A stretch of 64,000 nt of DNA from Streptomyces kaniharaensis (GCF_009569385.1 NZ_WBOF01000007.1:1-64000), one strand, 5' to 3'. Positions 39,358 to 47,917 are shown, numbered from the stretch's first letter. Numbers and translations are program-made. The notes: a model not told the origin generated them from the letters alone.

Positions 39358-42066
39358 ATGAGCCCGACCAGGACCACCAACCGGCGCTCGCGCAAGGCCT
39401 CCCCCGCCAAGCCGGCACCCCGCCGCCAGGCCCCGGCCGCCACCCCGGAGACGACCGCGCCGAGCCCTCCCGAGGCCTGCCAGACCGACCAGCCCGCCCT
39501 CCCCGAACCCGTCGCGGCCCGGCCCGCCGCCGACCCCGTCCTCGCCGACGCGGCGGACCGCGCCGCCGACGTCCTGGCACTCGCCGAGGACCAGGCGCTC
39601 GCCTTCCTCAAGCGCGCCACCGCCACCGCCGGCCGCGACCTGGCGACCGCCGAGCAGTGGGCGGCCGAGGCCGAGCAGCTGCGCGCGGACGCCGCCGCCG
39701 AGGCTGAGTCGGTCATGCAGCGTGCCGACCTGGCGGTCCGGCAGATCCTCGACATGGCCAACGACCAGGCCGACCTGATCCTCCAGTACGCCCGGGAACA
39801 GCGCGAGGAGGCCGACGCCGACGCCCACGCGGCCACCGACCGGCTGCTCGAGGAGGCCACCCAGCGGGCCGCGGAGCTGCAGGCCGAGGCCGAACAGCGC
39901 GCCGCCGCCGTCCGCGCCCAGGCCGAGCAGGACGCCGAACGGATCATCGCCGACGCCGAGGAGCAGGCCCGCCTGCTGGCGGCCGGCATCACCGCCGACG
40001 CCGAGGAGAAGGCCGACAAGCTGCTCGGCGAGGCCGAGCAGCGCGCCCAGACGATCCTCGCCGACGCGCAGGCGCAGACCACCACCCTGCTCGCCGACAC
40101 CGAGCAGGCCGCGGCCGCCCTCACCCAGGCCGCCGAGGAGCAGGCCGAGGCGGTGCGCAGCGAGGCGGCCGAGCAGGCCCGCCAGTGCGGCGTCCAGGCC
40201 GAGGAACTGCTCGCCGACGCCGAGGAGAAGGCCGGCGCCCTCACCCGCGCAGCCGAGGAAGCGGCCGAGCAGGTCCGCGCCCAGGCGCAGCGCGACGTCA
40301 CCGACCTGCGTGCTCAGGCGGAGCGGCACGCGGGGAAGATCCGCGAGGACGCCGCCCAGCAGGCCGACACCGTGCTCGCCAACGCCCGTACCCGGGCCGA
40401 TGGGCTGCTCGCGCAGGCCCGCGAGCAGGCTGAGGAACTGCGGCGCAGCGCGCAGGCCGATGCCGACCGGGTGCGCGGCGAGGTCCGCCGCCTGCGGGAG
40501 GAAGCGGACCGGGAGGTCGACCAGGCCACCGACGCCGCGCGGGAGGTGCGGACCAGGGCGACGGCTGAGGCCGACCAGCAGCGCGCTCAGGCCGTCGCCG
40601 AGGCGGCGCGGCTGCGGGGCGAGGCCGAGCAGGAGGCCAGCCGGATCCGCCGGGAGGCGGAGAAGGCAGCGGCCGCGGACAAGGCCCAGGCAGCCAAGGC
40701 ACTGGAGAAGGCGCAGCAGCTGGAGGCCGAGGCCGAGGACACGCAGGCGCTGGCCCTCCAGGAGCTCGCCTCGGCACGCGAGGTGCTGCGGCAGGCCACC
40801 AGCCGTACCGCCCGCAAGCTGGAGCGCCGCCGTCTCAAGCGGGAGGCCAAGACCGCCGAGCGGGCCGGGCGCATCACGCTCGCTGGCCGGATGAAGGCGT
40901 TCCTCAAGGCCAACGCACGCAGGTTGCTGGCCATCGTGCCGATCACCGCGCCGATGGCTGTCGCCTGGACCGGTCAGGCCGGCTTCGCCCACGACGTCCT
41001 CGGCTGGATCTTCCCCGCGACGATCCTGTTCGCCGCCGCATGGGAGCTGTCCACCGCGTTCGTCGCGTGGATGTACCACGAGGCCCGCCAGAGCGGCGAC
41101 AGCGGCACCCTGTACCGGGTCGGGACGTGGGTGTTCGCGATCGGCGCGGCCGTCATGAACTACTGGCACGCCTCGGCCACCGTCATCGGCCAGCAGTGGG
41201 ACCCGGTCGCGCGGAAGATGGTGGACCAGGTCACCTACTGGGAGCCCACGCCGAAGGCCGTGGCGTTCTCGGTGATGAGCATCACTGGCATGGTGCTGTG
41301 GGAGTTCTACGCCCGGCTGATCCACCGCAAGAAGCTCCGTGCGGACGGCAAGGTCGCCAAGTCGCGGCCGACCATCGGAGCGATCCGCTGGATCCGCTAC
41401 CCGGCGCACTCCTTCACCGCGTGGTCGCTGGCGATCACGGACGAGTCGCTGTCGACGGTGGAGCTTGCCTGGACGGCGGCGGCGAACCACCGCGCGGTGG
41501 TTCGCCGAACTGGCTTCGGACCGGTTCGCCGGTTCGTCGCCGGGATGATCGGCGTCGGCGACTGGGTGCCGGTTCGCGGACTGCCCCGCATCCCAAACTC
41601 CAGCCTCGCCATCGCCCTCGACGGTTCGGCGAACCCGGCCGCCATCCCGCAGTTCGCGGTTCGCCTCACCCGCGCCAGTTCGCCGAACTACAACCCGAAC
41701 CGCTCCGGCGGTTCGGCGAACCACGCCCTGCCCGCAGCACGAACCGGCGAACCGACCGCGCGCCGCGAACTGGAAGCCGCGGACCACAGCACAGCCAACC
41801 GCGAACGGGCCCCGGCGGACCCCGAACCGCGAACCGCCACTGAGCAGGCACAACCTGCCACCGTCCAGGCCGGTTCGAACCGGCGCAGCGCCGCGCAGCT
41901 CCTCGCGGAGCAGCAGGTTCAGCAGGTTCTCGAACTGATCGAGACCCACGGCTACGACACGGTCGACCTCGACTACGTCATGACGAACCTCGACATGAAG
42001 AAGACCACCGCGCACCACCGCCTCGCCGACGCCCGCAAGGAGTTCGCGAACCGCGTCACGGCCTGA
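39358..42066 (+). CDS. coiled-coil / SpdB (DUF2637) / HTH fusion protein
   Basis: 902 residues, ATG at 39358 with GAGGAGAAC upstream. Residues about 1-60 are Pro/Ala/Arg-rich. About 60-500 is an almost unbroken Ala/Glu/Gln/Arg coiled coil with heptad-like EEQARLLAAGITADAEEKADKLLGEAEQRA units, recalling polar-growth proteins. About 520-650 holds four membrane segments in the DUF2637/SpdB manner (RRLLAIVPITAPMAVAW, FPATILFAAAWELSTAFVAWM, VGTWVFAIGAAVMNYWHAS, MSITGMVLWEFYARLI). The C-terminus has an HTH (LIETHGYDTVDLDYVMTNLDMKKTTAHHRLADA). SpdB proteins aid plasmid spread within the mycelium. The coil may place transfer at hyphal tips or septa, which is inference. Confidence 0.75.
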   Translation: MSPTRTTNRRSRKASPAKPAPRRQAPAATPETTAPSPPEACQTDQPALPEPVAARPAADPVLADAADRAADVLALAEDQALAFLKRATATAGRDLATAEQWAAEAEQLRADAAAEAESVMQRADLAVRQILDMANDQADLILQYAREQREEADADAHAATDRLLEEATQRAAELQAEAEQRAAAVRAQAEQDAERIIADAEEQARLLAAGITADAEEKADKLLGEAEQRAQTILADAQAQTTTLLADTEQAAAALTQAAEEQAEAVRSEAAEQARQCGVQAEELLADAEEKAGALTRAAEEAAEQVRAQAQRDVTDLRAQAERHAGKIREDAAQQADTVLANARTRADGLLAQAREQAEELRRSAQADADRVRGEVRRLREEADREVDQATDAAREVRTRATAEADQQRAQAVAEAARLRGEAEQEASRIRREAEKAAAADKAQAAKALEKAQQLEAEAEDTQALALQELASAREVLRQATSRTARKLERRRLKREAKTAERAGRITLAGRMKAFLKANARRLLAIVPITAPMAVAWTGQAGFAHDVLGWIFPATILFAAAWELSTAFVAWMYHEARQSGDSGTLYRVGTWVFAIGAAVMNYWHASATVIGQQWDPVARKMVDQVTYWEPTPKAVAFSVMSITGMVLWEFYARLIHRKKLRADGKVAKSRPTIGAIRWIRYPAHSFTAWSLAITDESLSTVELAWTAAANHRAVVRRTGFGPVRRFVAGMIGVGDWVPVRGLPRIPNSSLAIALDGSANPAAIPQFAVRLTRASSPNYNPNRSGGSANHALPAARTGEPTARRELEAADHSTANRERAPADPEPRTATEQAQPATVQAGSNRRSAAQLLAEQQVQQVLELIETHGYDTVDLDYVMTNLDMKKTTAHHRLADARKEFANRVTA

Positions 42067-42300
42067 CCGTGAACCGCGAACTCGATCCGGCGAACCGCGA
42101 ACCGGATCAGGCGAACCGCGAACCGGTTCACCACCCCGTACCGCGAACCACATGAGACGGCCCCGGGATGAACGAACCATCCCGGGGCCGGTTCGGGCAC
42201 CACGTGCCCGGCGGGCCGGTCTCGTCCCCGGCCCGCCCCCCATCGTCCCGCACCGCGAACCACCCCTCCGAACCCGTTCCCGAAAGGAAGTACTGCCCTT
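41488..42300. repeat. dense GGTTCGCG/CGCGAACC motif field
   Basis: The pentamer GAACC or its complement GGTTC occurs more than twenty times from about 41488 to 42270, often as CGCGAACC pairs, first within the last 190 codons of the SpdB fusion and then through the gap (for example 42072-42125). It continues across the stop codon, so it is not a codon-usage effect alone. It could be a binding field for the HTH at the end of the same protein. Confidence 0.6.
42158..42190 (+). terminator. perfect 12-base-arm hairpin after the SpdB fusion
   Basis: CGGCCCCGGGAT, loop GAACGAACC, ATCCCGGGGCCG. It is 92 bases after the stop and likely ends or attenuates transcription. Confidence 0.65.
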
Positions 42301-42535
42301 GTTCGCCATAGAGCGTGACGCCCGGATCGCCGTCCTGCGCAAGACCCACTACGAGCGCAGCCAGACCCTGGTCAACGTCCCCGTCGGCACCCGCTCCCAC
42401 GGCAGGCTCCTCGTCGAATGCGAGGACATCAGCGACGAGATCGACCGCCTCAAGCGCTGCATCAACATCCCTCGCTCCGTTGCCATGACCGTGCCCGTGC
42501 TGCTCGCCGTCCTGGTCCTCGCCCTCGTCAGCTGA
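42299..42535 (+). CDS. small C-tail membrane protein
   Basis: 78 residues from a TTG at 42299 with CGAAAGGAAG upstream. A soluble N-terminus (FAIERDARIAVLRKTHYERSQ, GRLLVECEDISDEIDRLKRCI) is followed by one C-terminal membrane segment (AMTVPVLLAVLVLALVS). No family recognised. Confidence 0.55.
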   Translation: MFAIERDARIAVLRKTHYERSQTLVNVPVGTRSHGRLLVECEDISDEIDRLKRCINIPRSVAMTVPVLLAVLVLALVS

Positions 42536-42661
42536 CCGGCCGACCGGCCTCGCCCCCGGCCCGCACCGCCCGCCCGGCACCCAGCCCGGCGGGCGGCGCG
42601 CCCCCGGGCACGGGGCCGGCCGCCCGGCCACCACCCGACCCCGCCACCACGAGGAGCCCCC

Positions 42662-43165
42662 GTGAACTTCACCTACGACCCCGGCACTGCCGTCGTCCTG
42701 GTCGGCCTGTCCGGCGCCGGCAAGTCCTTCTTCGCGCAGCGCCGGTGGCCCGCCACCTGGCGGCTCAACCTCGACACCTACCGCGCCATGGCCACCGACA
42801 GCGAGGCCGATCAGTCCGCCACCCCGGTCGCCGCCCAGATCCAGGACCTGCTCCTGGACGCCCGCCTCTCCCGCGGCCTCACCACGATCGTGGACTCGAC
42901 CGGACTGCTCCCCCACGTGCGCGCCCACCTGCTCGCTCGCGCCCGCTACTGGCAGCGCCCTGCGGCCGCCGTGCTGTTTGACGTGTCCCTTGACCTGTGC
43001 AGGCGCCAGAACACGGGCCGCACCCGCGTCGTACCGGACCACGTCCTGGCCGAACAGCACCGCCACCTGCCTACCGCTGACCAACTCCTCGTCGAAGGCT
43101 TCCGCTTCGTAGACCGCATCACCACCGCCTCCCCCGCCTACCTCGAACCGGCCCACGCTCGCTGA
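42662..43165 (+). CDS. P-loop kinase (AAA_33 / polynucleotide-kinase-like)
   Basis: 167 residues, GTG start with GAGGAGCCCCC upstream. Walker A AVVLVGLSGAGKSFFAQRRW (about 10-29), then NLDTYRAM with the substrate-binding Asp, TTIVDSTGLLPHVRAHLLA as the Walker-B-like strand, and RRQNTGRTRVVPDHVL as a lid. This is the short form of the AAA_33 family, which phosphorylates nucleic-acid ends or small molecules. Substrate unknown. Confidence 0.7.
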   Translation: MNFTYDPGTAVVLVGLSGAGKSFFAQRRWPATWRLNLDTYRAMATDSEADQSATPVAAQIQDLLLDARLSRGLTTIVDSTGLLPHVRAHLLARARYWQRPAAAVLFDVSLDLCRRQNTGRTRVVPDHVLAEQHRHLPTADQLLVEGFRFVDRITTASPAYLEPAHAR

Positions 43166-43326
43166 CCACCGGACCCCGGCCTCCCGGGCTGTCCTCCCAC
43201 CTCACCCGACCACCCAGGTCAGCACGGTGGCCGGCCGTCACCCGGACCGGTCGAAAGTCACCAACTCCCGGACCGAGCCCCGCACCACTGCCGAAAATCA
43301 CCCGCACCACTCACGAAGGGAACCTG

Positions 43327-43704
43327 ATGCACCACTTCGTCACTCTGTCCGGCGTCGCCGCCGTCCTCCTGGCCGTGTGGGCCGTCCAGCTGACCGTGCT
43401 GGCCCTCCACCTCCGCTACGCCATCCACCACGGCGTCCGCACCAGCTTTACCAACAGCTCCGAAGAGGCCCTGCAGATCGCCTGCTTCGTCGCCACGCTG
43501 GTCAGTGCCATCGGTGGGGGAGTCGCCTTCGGCGCCGGCCTCCATGCCACCGCCTGGGGATGGGCCCAGGTGATCCTCGCCATCGGCACGTCGGTGTCCT
43601 ACCAGCTCCTGGTCTACGCCACCGGCTGGGACATGAAGACCTGGTGGCACAAGCGGAAGACGGGCAAGGCCGGCGGCACCGAAGGAGTCGTCGAAACGGC
43701 CTGA
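43327..43704 (+). CDS. membrane protein, unknown
   Basis: 125 residues, ATG at 43327 with GAAGGG upstream. Three hydrophobic segments (VAAVLLAVWAVQLTVLALHL, IACFVATLVSAIGGGVAFG, WAQVILAIGTSVSYQLLVYA) and a basic C-terminal tail (KTWWHKRKTGKAGG). Possibly part of the spread machinery, from position only. Confidence 0.6.
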   Translation: MHHFVTLSGVAAVLLAVWAVQLTVLALHLRYAIHHGVRTSFTNSSEEALQIACFVATLVSAIGGGVAFGAGLHATAWGWAQVILAIGTSVSYQLLVYATGWDMKTWWHKRKTGKAGGTEGVVETA

Positions 43705-43729
43705 CGCCCCAGCCTGACGCCCTTCACCC

Positions 43730-43762
43730 GGGCCTCCTGCTCCACCCCGGAGCGGGAGGCCC
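43730..43762 (+). terminator. hairpin terminator
   Basis: GGGCCTCCTGCTCC, loop ACCCC, GGAGCGGGAGGCCC then TTTCCC. One mismatch in 14-base arms, 25 bases after the membrane-protein stop. Confidence 0.6.
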
Positions 43763-43971
43763 TTTCCCTGCCCGCACTGAGCGAAGGCCGATCCCGGCGG
43801 CCCCGAGCACGAGGCCTCGCCCCACCGCCGCAGCCTGACCCGCGCACCGAGCGGACCGCCGTCGCCGGCCCCGGGCCCCGACCGCACCCAGCGGCCGGCA
43901 CCGCCGGGACTGGCGCGGCTGCCCGGTCACCCGACCCGCAGACCCCATCCCAGTAAGGAGAGATCGCCGGT

Positions 43972-44370
43972 ATGACCGACAACCTGCCCCGTCTCACCGC
44001 CGCCCCCGACCTCGCCCTGGTCACCGTGGACGGCGTCATCACCGAGATGAGCGGCTACAACCCCCGCCAGCTCGTCCTCACCGACGACACCGGCAGCATC
44101 GACATCACCGTCCCCGCCGGCTGCCTCGGCGGACCCGCCGTCAACGACGCCGCCAGGCTCGTCGGCACTTACGCCGTCGTCGCCGGCCGCCGGGAGGACA
44201 CCGGCCACGTCCTGGCCGCCGTCGTCCAGCTCGCCGAGCGCACCGCCGCCCGAGACCTGCTCATCCCCGCCACGCTCTCCGGCCTGTCCGAGAACGTCGT
44301 CCAGCTGCTGGCCACCACCACCGCCATCACGCCCCGCGCCCTGCCGCCCGGGCCCCGCACCGCCAACTGA
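43972..44370 (+). CDS. possible OB-fold protein
   Basis: 132 residues, ATG at 43972 with AAGGAGAGATCGCCGGT upstream. Residues about 15-75 read LVTVDGVITEMSGYNPRQLVLTDDTGSIDITVPAGCLGG...ARLVGTYAVVAGR, a five-strand pattern like small OB folds that bind single-stranded nucleic acid. The C-terminal half is helical. The OB assignment is inference from strand pattern. Confidence 0.55.
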   Translation: MTDNLPRLTAAPDLALVTVDGVITEMSGYNPRQLVLTDDTGSIDITVPAGCLGGPAVNDAARLVGTYAVVAGRREDTGHVLAAVVQLAERTAARDLLIPATLSGLSENVVQLLATTTAITPRALPPGPRTAN

Positions 44371-44386
44371 TCCAACCGAATAGCCC

Positions 44387-44429
44387 CGCCGCCACCCGCC
44401 GCCCGACCACTGGGCCGCGGGTGGCGGCG
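44387..44429 (+). terminator. perfect 13-base-arm hairpin
   Basis: CGCCGCCACCCGC at 44387-44399 pairs with GCGGGTGGCGGCG at 44417-44429, 17 bases after the previous stop. Confidence 0.6.
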
Positions 44430-44474
44430 CACCCAGCCCTTCCCACACCACTTCGAAAGACACCGACCCAACCG

Positions 44475-45065
44475 ATGCAGATCAACGACACCCGGATCCT
44501 GGCCGCCGCCGACACCGTCGCCAAGCTGATCGTCGACCTGACCCCGGACCCCTTCGACAACCTGCTGCGCCGCGACGACGCCTACACCGTCCTCCTGGCG
44601 GCACTCGGCCACCTGGAGGCGTCCGGCCGTCGCCAGACCAGCGTTGGCGAGCTGTACGCGATGACGCGCCTGGTCCCCAGCGGGCAGGTCCTCGGCAGCC
44701 ACGACCGCCTGATGGTCCTTCTGGAGCAGGCCGCCGACCACGGCCGCATCCGCCTCGACCACGGCCAGGTCCACATCGGCGACGCGCCGACCGGCGGCGG
44801 CCCCGGCCACGTCTGGATGCGCCAGCTCACCCAGGGCGGCGCCCACGTCGAGCTGATCGGCGCCGAGCCCTGGGCGGTCGGCACCCACTGCCACGACGAG
44901 ACGAAGGCGTGGTGGTACTGCACCGGCTGCCGCCACGGCCTCGGACAGGCCGGCGCGATGTACGTCTACGCGGTTCGCCAGCAGGTCAGCGACCACGCCG
45001 ACCAGTGCCCTTTCCTGCCCCCGCTGCCCGAGGTCTTCCCGGCGCCGGTGCGCGCGCTCGACTGA
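44475..45065 (+). CDS. hypothetical protein with CxxC
   Basis: 196 residues from ATG 44475. Contains TVAKLIVDLTPDPFDNLLRR, a winged-helix-like LEASGRRQTSVGELYAMTRL, and THCHDETKAWWYCTGCRHGLGQAG with a C-x2-C and nearby histidines. No family recognised; the zinc-like site sits in the last third. Confidence 0.5.
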   Translation: MQINDTRILAAADTVAKLIVDLTPDPFDNLLRRDDAYTVLLAALGHLEASGRRQTSVGELYAMTRLVPSGQVLGSHDRLMVLLEQAADHGRIRLDHGQVHIGDAPTGGGPGHVWMRQLTQGGAHVELIGAEPWAVGTHCHDETKAWWYCTGCRHGLGQAGAMYVYAVRQQVSDHADQCPFLPPLPEVFPAPVRALD

Positions 45066-45074
45066 CCCGGCAGC

Positions 45075-45108
45075 GGTCCCGGGCACCGGATCGCCGGTGC
45101 CCGGGACC
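45075..45108 (+). terminator. perfect 15-base-arm hairpin
   Basis: GGTCCCGGGCACCGG, loop ATCG, CCGGTGCCCGGGACC, ten bases after the stop at 45065. Confidence 0.65.
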
Positions 45109-45154
45109 CGTGCCGCCCGCTGACCGCCACCAACCACTCGAGGAGCCTGCCGCC

Positions 45155-45409
45155 TTGAACGAAGCCGCCCGCCACGGCCTCCAGGCCCGCGACCCGGACC
45201 CGGAGATCGACCGCGAGTTCCAGGCCCACGCCCTGGACGCCGCCCAGCTCGCCGACGCCGCCCGCCACTACGCCGCCCGCCTCATCTACGGCGTGCGGCC
45301 CGAGGACGCCGACCACCTGGCCGCGCTCGCCGCGCGCCTGTCCCGCCAGGCCCGCCGCATCGATGGCATGCGCGCCATCGCCCGCCGCCCCCAACAGCCC
45401 ACCACCTGA
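45155..45409 (+). CDS. small helical protein
   Basis: 84 residues from a TTG at 45155; GAGGAG lies nine bases upstream and no ATG/GTG fits. Helical throughout (EIDREFQAHALDAAQLADAARHYAARLIYG, DHLAALAARLSRQARRIDGMRAI). It precedes the clamp-like gene by 28 bases and is probably co-transcribed. Confidence 0.55.
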   Translation: MNEAARHGLQARDPDPEIDREFQAHALDAAQLADAARHYAARLIYGVRPEDADHLAALAARLSRQARRIDGMRAIARRPQQPTT

Positions 45410-45437
45410 ACCCCAACCCGGAAGGACACACACGCCC

Positions 45438-46445
45438 ATGGCCACCACCATCGCCGCCCACCAGCTCGCCGAGGCCCTCACCCAGGTCATGCCGCACATG
45501 GCCCACCCGACCAGCAGCACGCCGACCCTGGCCGGCGTCCACTTCGCCAACGACGGCGCCCACCTGCACACCGTCGCCACCGACCGCCACACCCTCGCCG
45601 TCGCCCGCCGCCGGCTGCACGACTGCGAGGACGAGTGGAACACCACCGTCGGCGCCGTGCACATCGCCTACCTGCACGCCTGGGCCGAAGCCCACCCCAC
45701 CCACAGCGACACCGTCGACCTGGACCTCCAGGCCGGCCAGCTGACCGCGACCAGCACCGCCGGGCGCATCGCCGTGCCGACCATGGACGGCGTCCACGCC
45801 CCCTGGCGGGCCCTGCTCGCCAAGCACCTCGACCACCCCTGCGAGCCGGTCGACGTCTCCATGCTGGACACCCAGTACCTGGCCCGCTGGGCGCAGGCCG
45901 GCCGCCACCTGCAGATCACCCAGGCCTCGCCCGAGGCGCCGTACATCCTGGCCGGGCCCGACTTCATCGGCCTGCAGATGCCCGTACGCCCGATCCTCCA
46001 GGAGGCGCCGACCCGGGCCGGGCTCGCCGCCGACTGGGCCACCTCGATCGGCGGCGCGACCGGTACGGACGTCGACCTGCCGCTGCCGGCCGACGGCGAC
46101 GCGGCCCCGGCCATGACCGAGGACCTCCTCAAGCAGGTCCTCATCTCCGCCCAGGACCTGTACGACGTCGTCGGCGGCGAGGACCGCGCCGCGATCGCCG
46201 CCCACGCCCGCGCCGGAGCGCACGCCTGGACGGCGCACCGCCTGCTCCAGGTCCTGCGGGTGATCGACCCGCGCACCACCGAACTCGCGCTCGCCGACAT
46301 CAACGGCGAACTCGAGGCCGGTGACTTCCCGGAGCTCGCTTTCGACGACGCCGAGACCCTCGGCCACCAGCCGCAGGCGTGGGTCGACTCCTACCTCGCC
46401 GCCCGCGACGCCAAGCGCGACACCCCGACCCCGGCGACGGTCTGA
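45438..46445 (+). CDS. two-domain sliding-clamp (DnaN-like) homologue
   Basis: 335 residues, ATG at 45438. TPTLAGVHFANDGAHLHTVATDRHTLAVARR corresponds in order and spacing to domain 2 of the bacterial beta clamp (LxGxxF...LxTVATDxHRLAV), here at residues about 28-58 rather than about 150, so domain 1 seems missing. DLDLQAGQLTATSTAGRIAVPTMDGVHAPWRALL matches the end of domain 2, and SMLDTQYLARWAQAGRH...FIGLQMPVRP matches domain 3 with its LxMPVR end. About 115 extra residues follow. Three copies of a two-domain clamp would give six folds, as in PCNA. A DNA-sliding role is inferred. Confidence 0.65.
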   Translation: MATTIAAHQLAEALTQVMPHMAHPTSSTPTLAGVHFANDGAHLHTVATDRHTLAVARRRLHDCEDEWNTTVGAVHIAYLHAWAEAHPTHSDTVDLDLQAGQLTATSTAGRIAVPTMDGVHAPWRALLAKHLDHPCEPVDVSMLDTQYLARWAQAGRHLQITQASPEAPYILAGPDFIGLQMPVRPILQEAPTRAGLAADWATSIGGATGTDVDLPLPADGDAAPAMTEDLLKQVLISAQDLYDVVGGEDRAAIAAHARAGAHAWTAHRLLQVLRVIDPRTTELALADINGELEAGDFPELAFDDAETLGHQPQAWVDSYLAARDAKRDTPTPATV

Positions 46446-46450
46446 CCCCC

Positions 46451-46481
46451 GCTGGCCCCGGCCATCCCGGCCGGGGCCAGC
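46451..46481 (+). terminator. perfect 13-base-arm hairpin
   Basis: GCTGGCCCCGGCC, loop ATCCC, GGCCGGGGCCAGC, five bases after the clamp-like gene stop. Confidence 0.65.
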
Positions 46482-46574
46482 GCTGTCACCCAACCGCCCG
46501 CACCGCTCCACCGCCGCGACTCGGACGACCGCCGCATCCCGACCACCATCCGCCCCTACACCAAGGAGACCCCG

Positions 46575-47429
46575 TTGACCGTCATCCCCCGCACCTCCGA
46601 CTCCCCCGCCTCGCACGCCGTGGGCGTGGACTTCGACCTCACCGTCGTCGCGCACCGCGACGGCTGGCAGGACGGGCGCATCTACGGCGACCCGATCCCC
46701 GGCGCCCTCGAAGCCGTCCGGCGGCTGATGGCGTGCCGCTCCGTTTTTTGCGTCACAGCCCGCCACCGTCGTTACCACCCCGCCGTGGCCGCCTGGTTCG
46801 TCCGCCACGGCATCCCCGCGGTCGTCGACGAGGACCCCGACCGCGCCTACTGGCACGGCGACAAGCTGCTCGTCACCAACAAGAAGCTGGGCGCGGCCCT
46901 CTACATCGACGACCGCGCCCTCGCCTTCACCGGCGACTGGGCCGCCGCCCTCCCCGAGGCCATGCGCCGGATCGGCGAACGGCCCAGCCAGGCTCCGCAG
47001 TCTGCCGCGAGTCTGCCGGCGCTGACGATCCGCCAGCCGTGGCTGGCCGCAATCCTCGCCGGCGACAAGACGGTCGAGAACCGAAGCTGGCCGACCCGCC
47101 ACCGAGGCCCGGTCGTCCTGCACGCCGCCCGCGCCCTCGCCCGCGACGGCCAGGCCGACCCGCTCGTCCGGGCCGTCCTCGCCCGCCCCGGTGCCCCTGC
47201 GCTGACGACCGGCGCCCTCGTCGCCACCGCCAACGTCACCGACTGCCACCGCGACACCGGATGCTGCCGCCCCTGGGGCCTTCCCGGCCTGTGGCACTGG
47301 CAGCTGGACGACGTCCAGGCCCTCCCCGACCCCATCCCCGCCACCGGCCGCCTCGGCCTCTGGCGCCTCGACCCCGGCCAGCACACCCTGCTCCACCGCC
47401 ACCAGGGCGCCGCAAGCCCCGCCCGCTGA
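46575..47429 (+). CDS. HAD-like / ASCH domain fusion
   Basis: 284 residues from a TTG at 46575 with AAGGAGACCCCG upstream. N-terminal HAD-like part (about 15-135): AVGVDFDLTVVAHRDG (motif I DFDLT), VFCVTARHRRYHPAV (motif II) and ALYIDDRALAF (motif IV). C-terminal ASCH domain (about 150-275): LTIRQPWLAAILAGDKTVENRSWPTRHRGPVVLHAA and ALVATANVTDCH, which in the ASCH fold forms an RNA or modified-nucleotide pocket. HAD motif I lacks the second Asp two residues after the first seen in true phosphatases only in part (DFDLT is intact). Joint role may be in RNA or nucleotide turnover. Confidence 0.7.
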   Translation: MTVIPRTSDSPASHAVGVDFDLTVVAHRDGWQDGRIYGDPIPGALEAVRRLMACRSVFCVTARHRRYHPAVAAWFVRHGIPAVVDEDPDRAYWHGDKLLVTNKKLGAALYIDDRALAFTGDWAAALPEAMRRIGERPSQAPQSAASLPALTIRQPWLAAILAGDKTVENRSWPTRHRGPVVLHAARALARDGQADPLVRAVLARPGAPALTTGALVATANVTDCHRDTGCCRPWGLPGLWHWQLDDVQALPDPIPATGRLGLWRLDPGQHTLLHRHQGAASPAR

Positions 47430-47594
47430 GCGGACCGCTGGCGACAAGAGGCAACAGGAAACATCACAAATCCCCTTACACCACCTCAATTCGCAAGGGA
47501 GCATGGAGGCACGAGGAAGCGCAGAACGCGCTCCCGTACTCCCTGCAAGTCCGATCAGCCATCCAGCACGCTCTTTGACTGAGGAGTCATCACC

Positions 47595-47828
47595 ATGGGT
47601 TTCTTCCGCCGCAGCTCCAACTCGTCCGGCTCGTCTGACTCGACTGCGGTCTACCAGGCCGAGGTGGACGTCACCACCGCGTCCGGGGAGTCTGTCACCT
47701 ACAGGGGGTCCGGTCTCGGCCCGGCCAAGGCCTCTGGCGCGCACCTGCTGGACACCGTGGAAGCCGCCGCCCGCGACGCCGAGCCGGGCGGCACGGTCAC
47801 CGGCTCGCGAGTCCGCAGGGCCCGGTAG
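47595..47828 (+). CDS. small beta-type protein
   Basis: 77 residues, ATG at 47595 with GAGGAGTCATCACC upstream. A Ser-rich N-terminus (FFRRSSNSSGSSDST) leads to TAVYQAEVDVTTASGESVTYRGSG and a C-terminal helix/strand. No family recognised. Confidence 0.5.
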   Translation: MGFFRRSSNSSGSSDSTAVYQAEVDVTTASGESVTYRGSGLGPAKASGAHLLDTVEAAARDAEPGGTVTGSRVRRAR

Positions 47829-47871
47829 CAGGCCAGAGGCATCCTGGCGCCCACACGGCGCCCAACACACA

Positions 47872-47917
47872 GACGGCGGGCCGTCCCCAGTGCAGATGGG
47901 GGCGGCCCGCCGCCGTC
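47872..47917 (+). terminator. long GC hairpin terminator
   Basis: GACGGCGGGCCGTCCCC at 47872-47888 pairs, with small bulges, with GGGGGCGGCCCGCCGCCGTC at 47898-47917. It lies 44 bases after the previous stop. Confidence 0.6.

Noticed and set aside
39289..42342. 1017-codon open frame on the minus strand
   Set aside because: It lies exactly opposite the coiled-coil/SpdB gene. Its Gly/Leu/Arg/Val-rich sequence mirrors the regular codon pattern of that gene, and it has no recognisable domain.
45282..47870. 862-codon open frame on the minus strand
   Set aside because: Opposite the clamp-like and HAD-ASCH genes, spans several hairpins, and has Gly/Arg/Val-rich composition typical of antisense frames.
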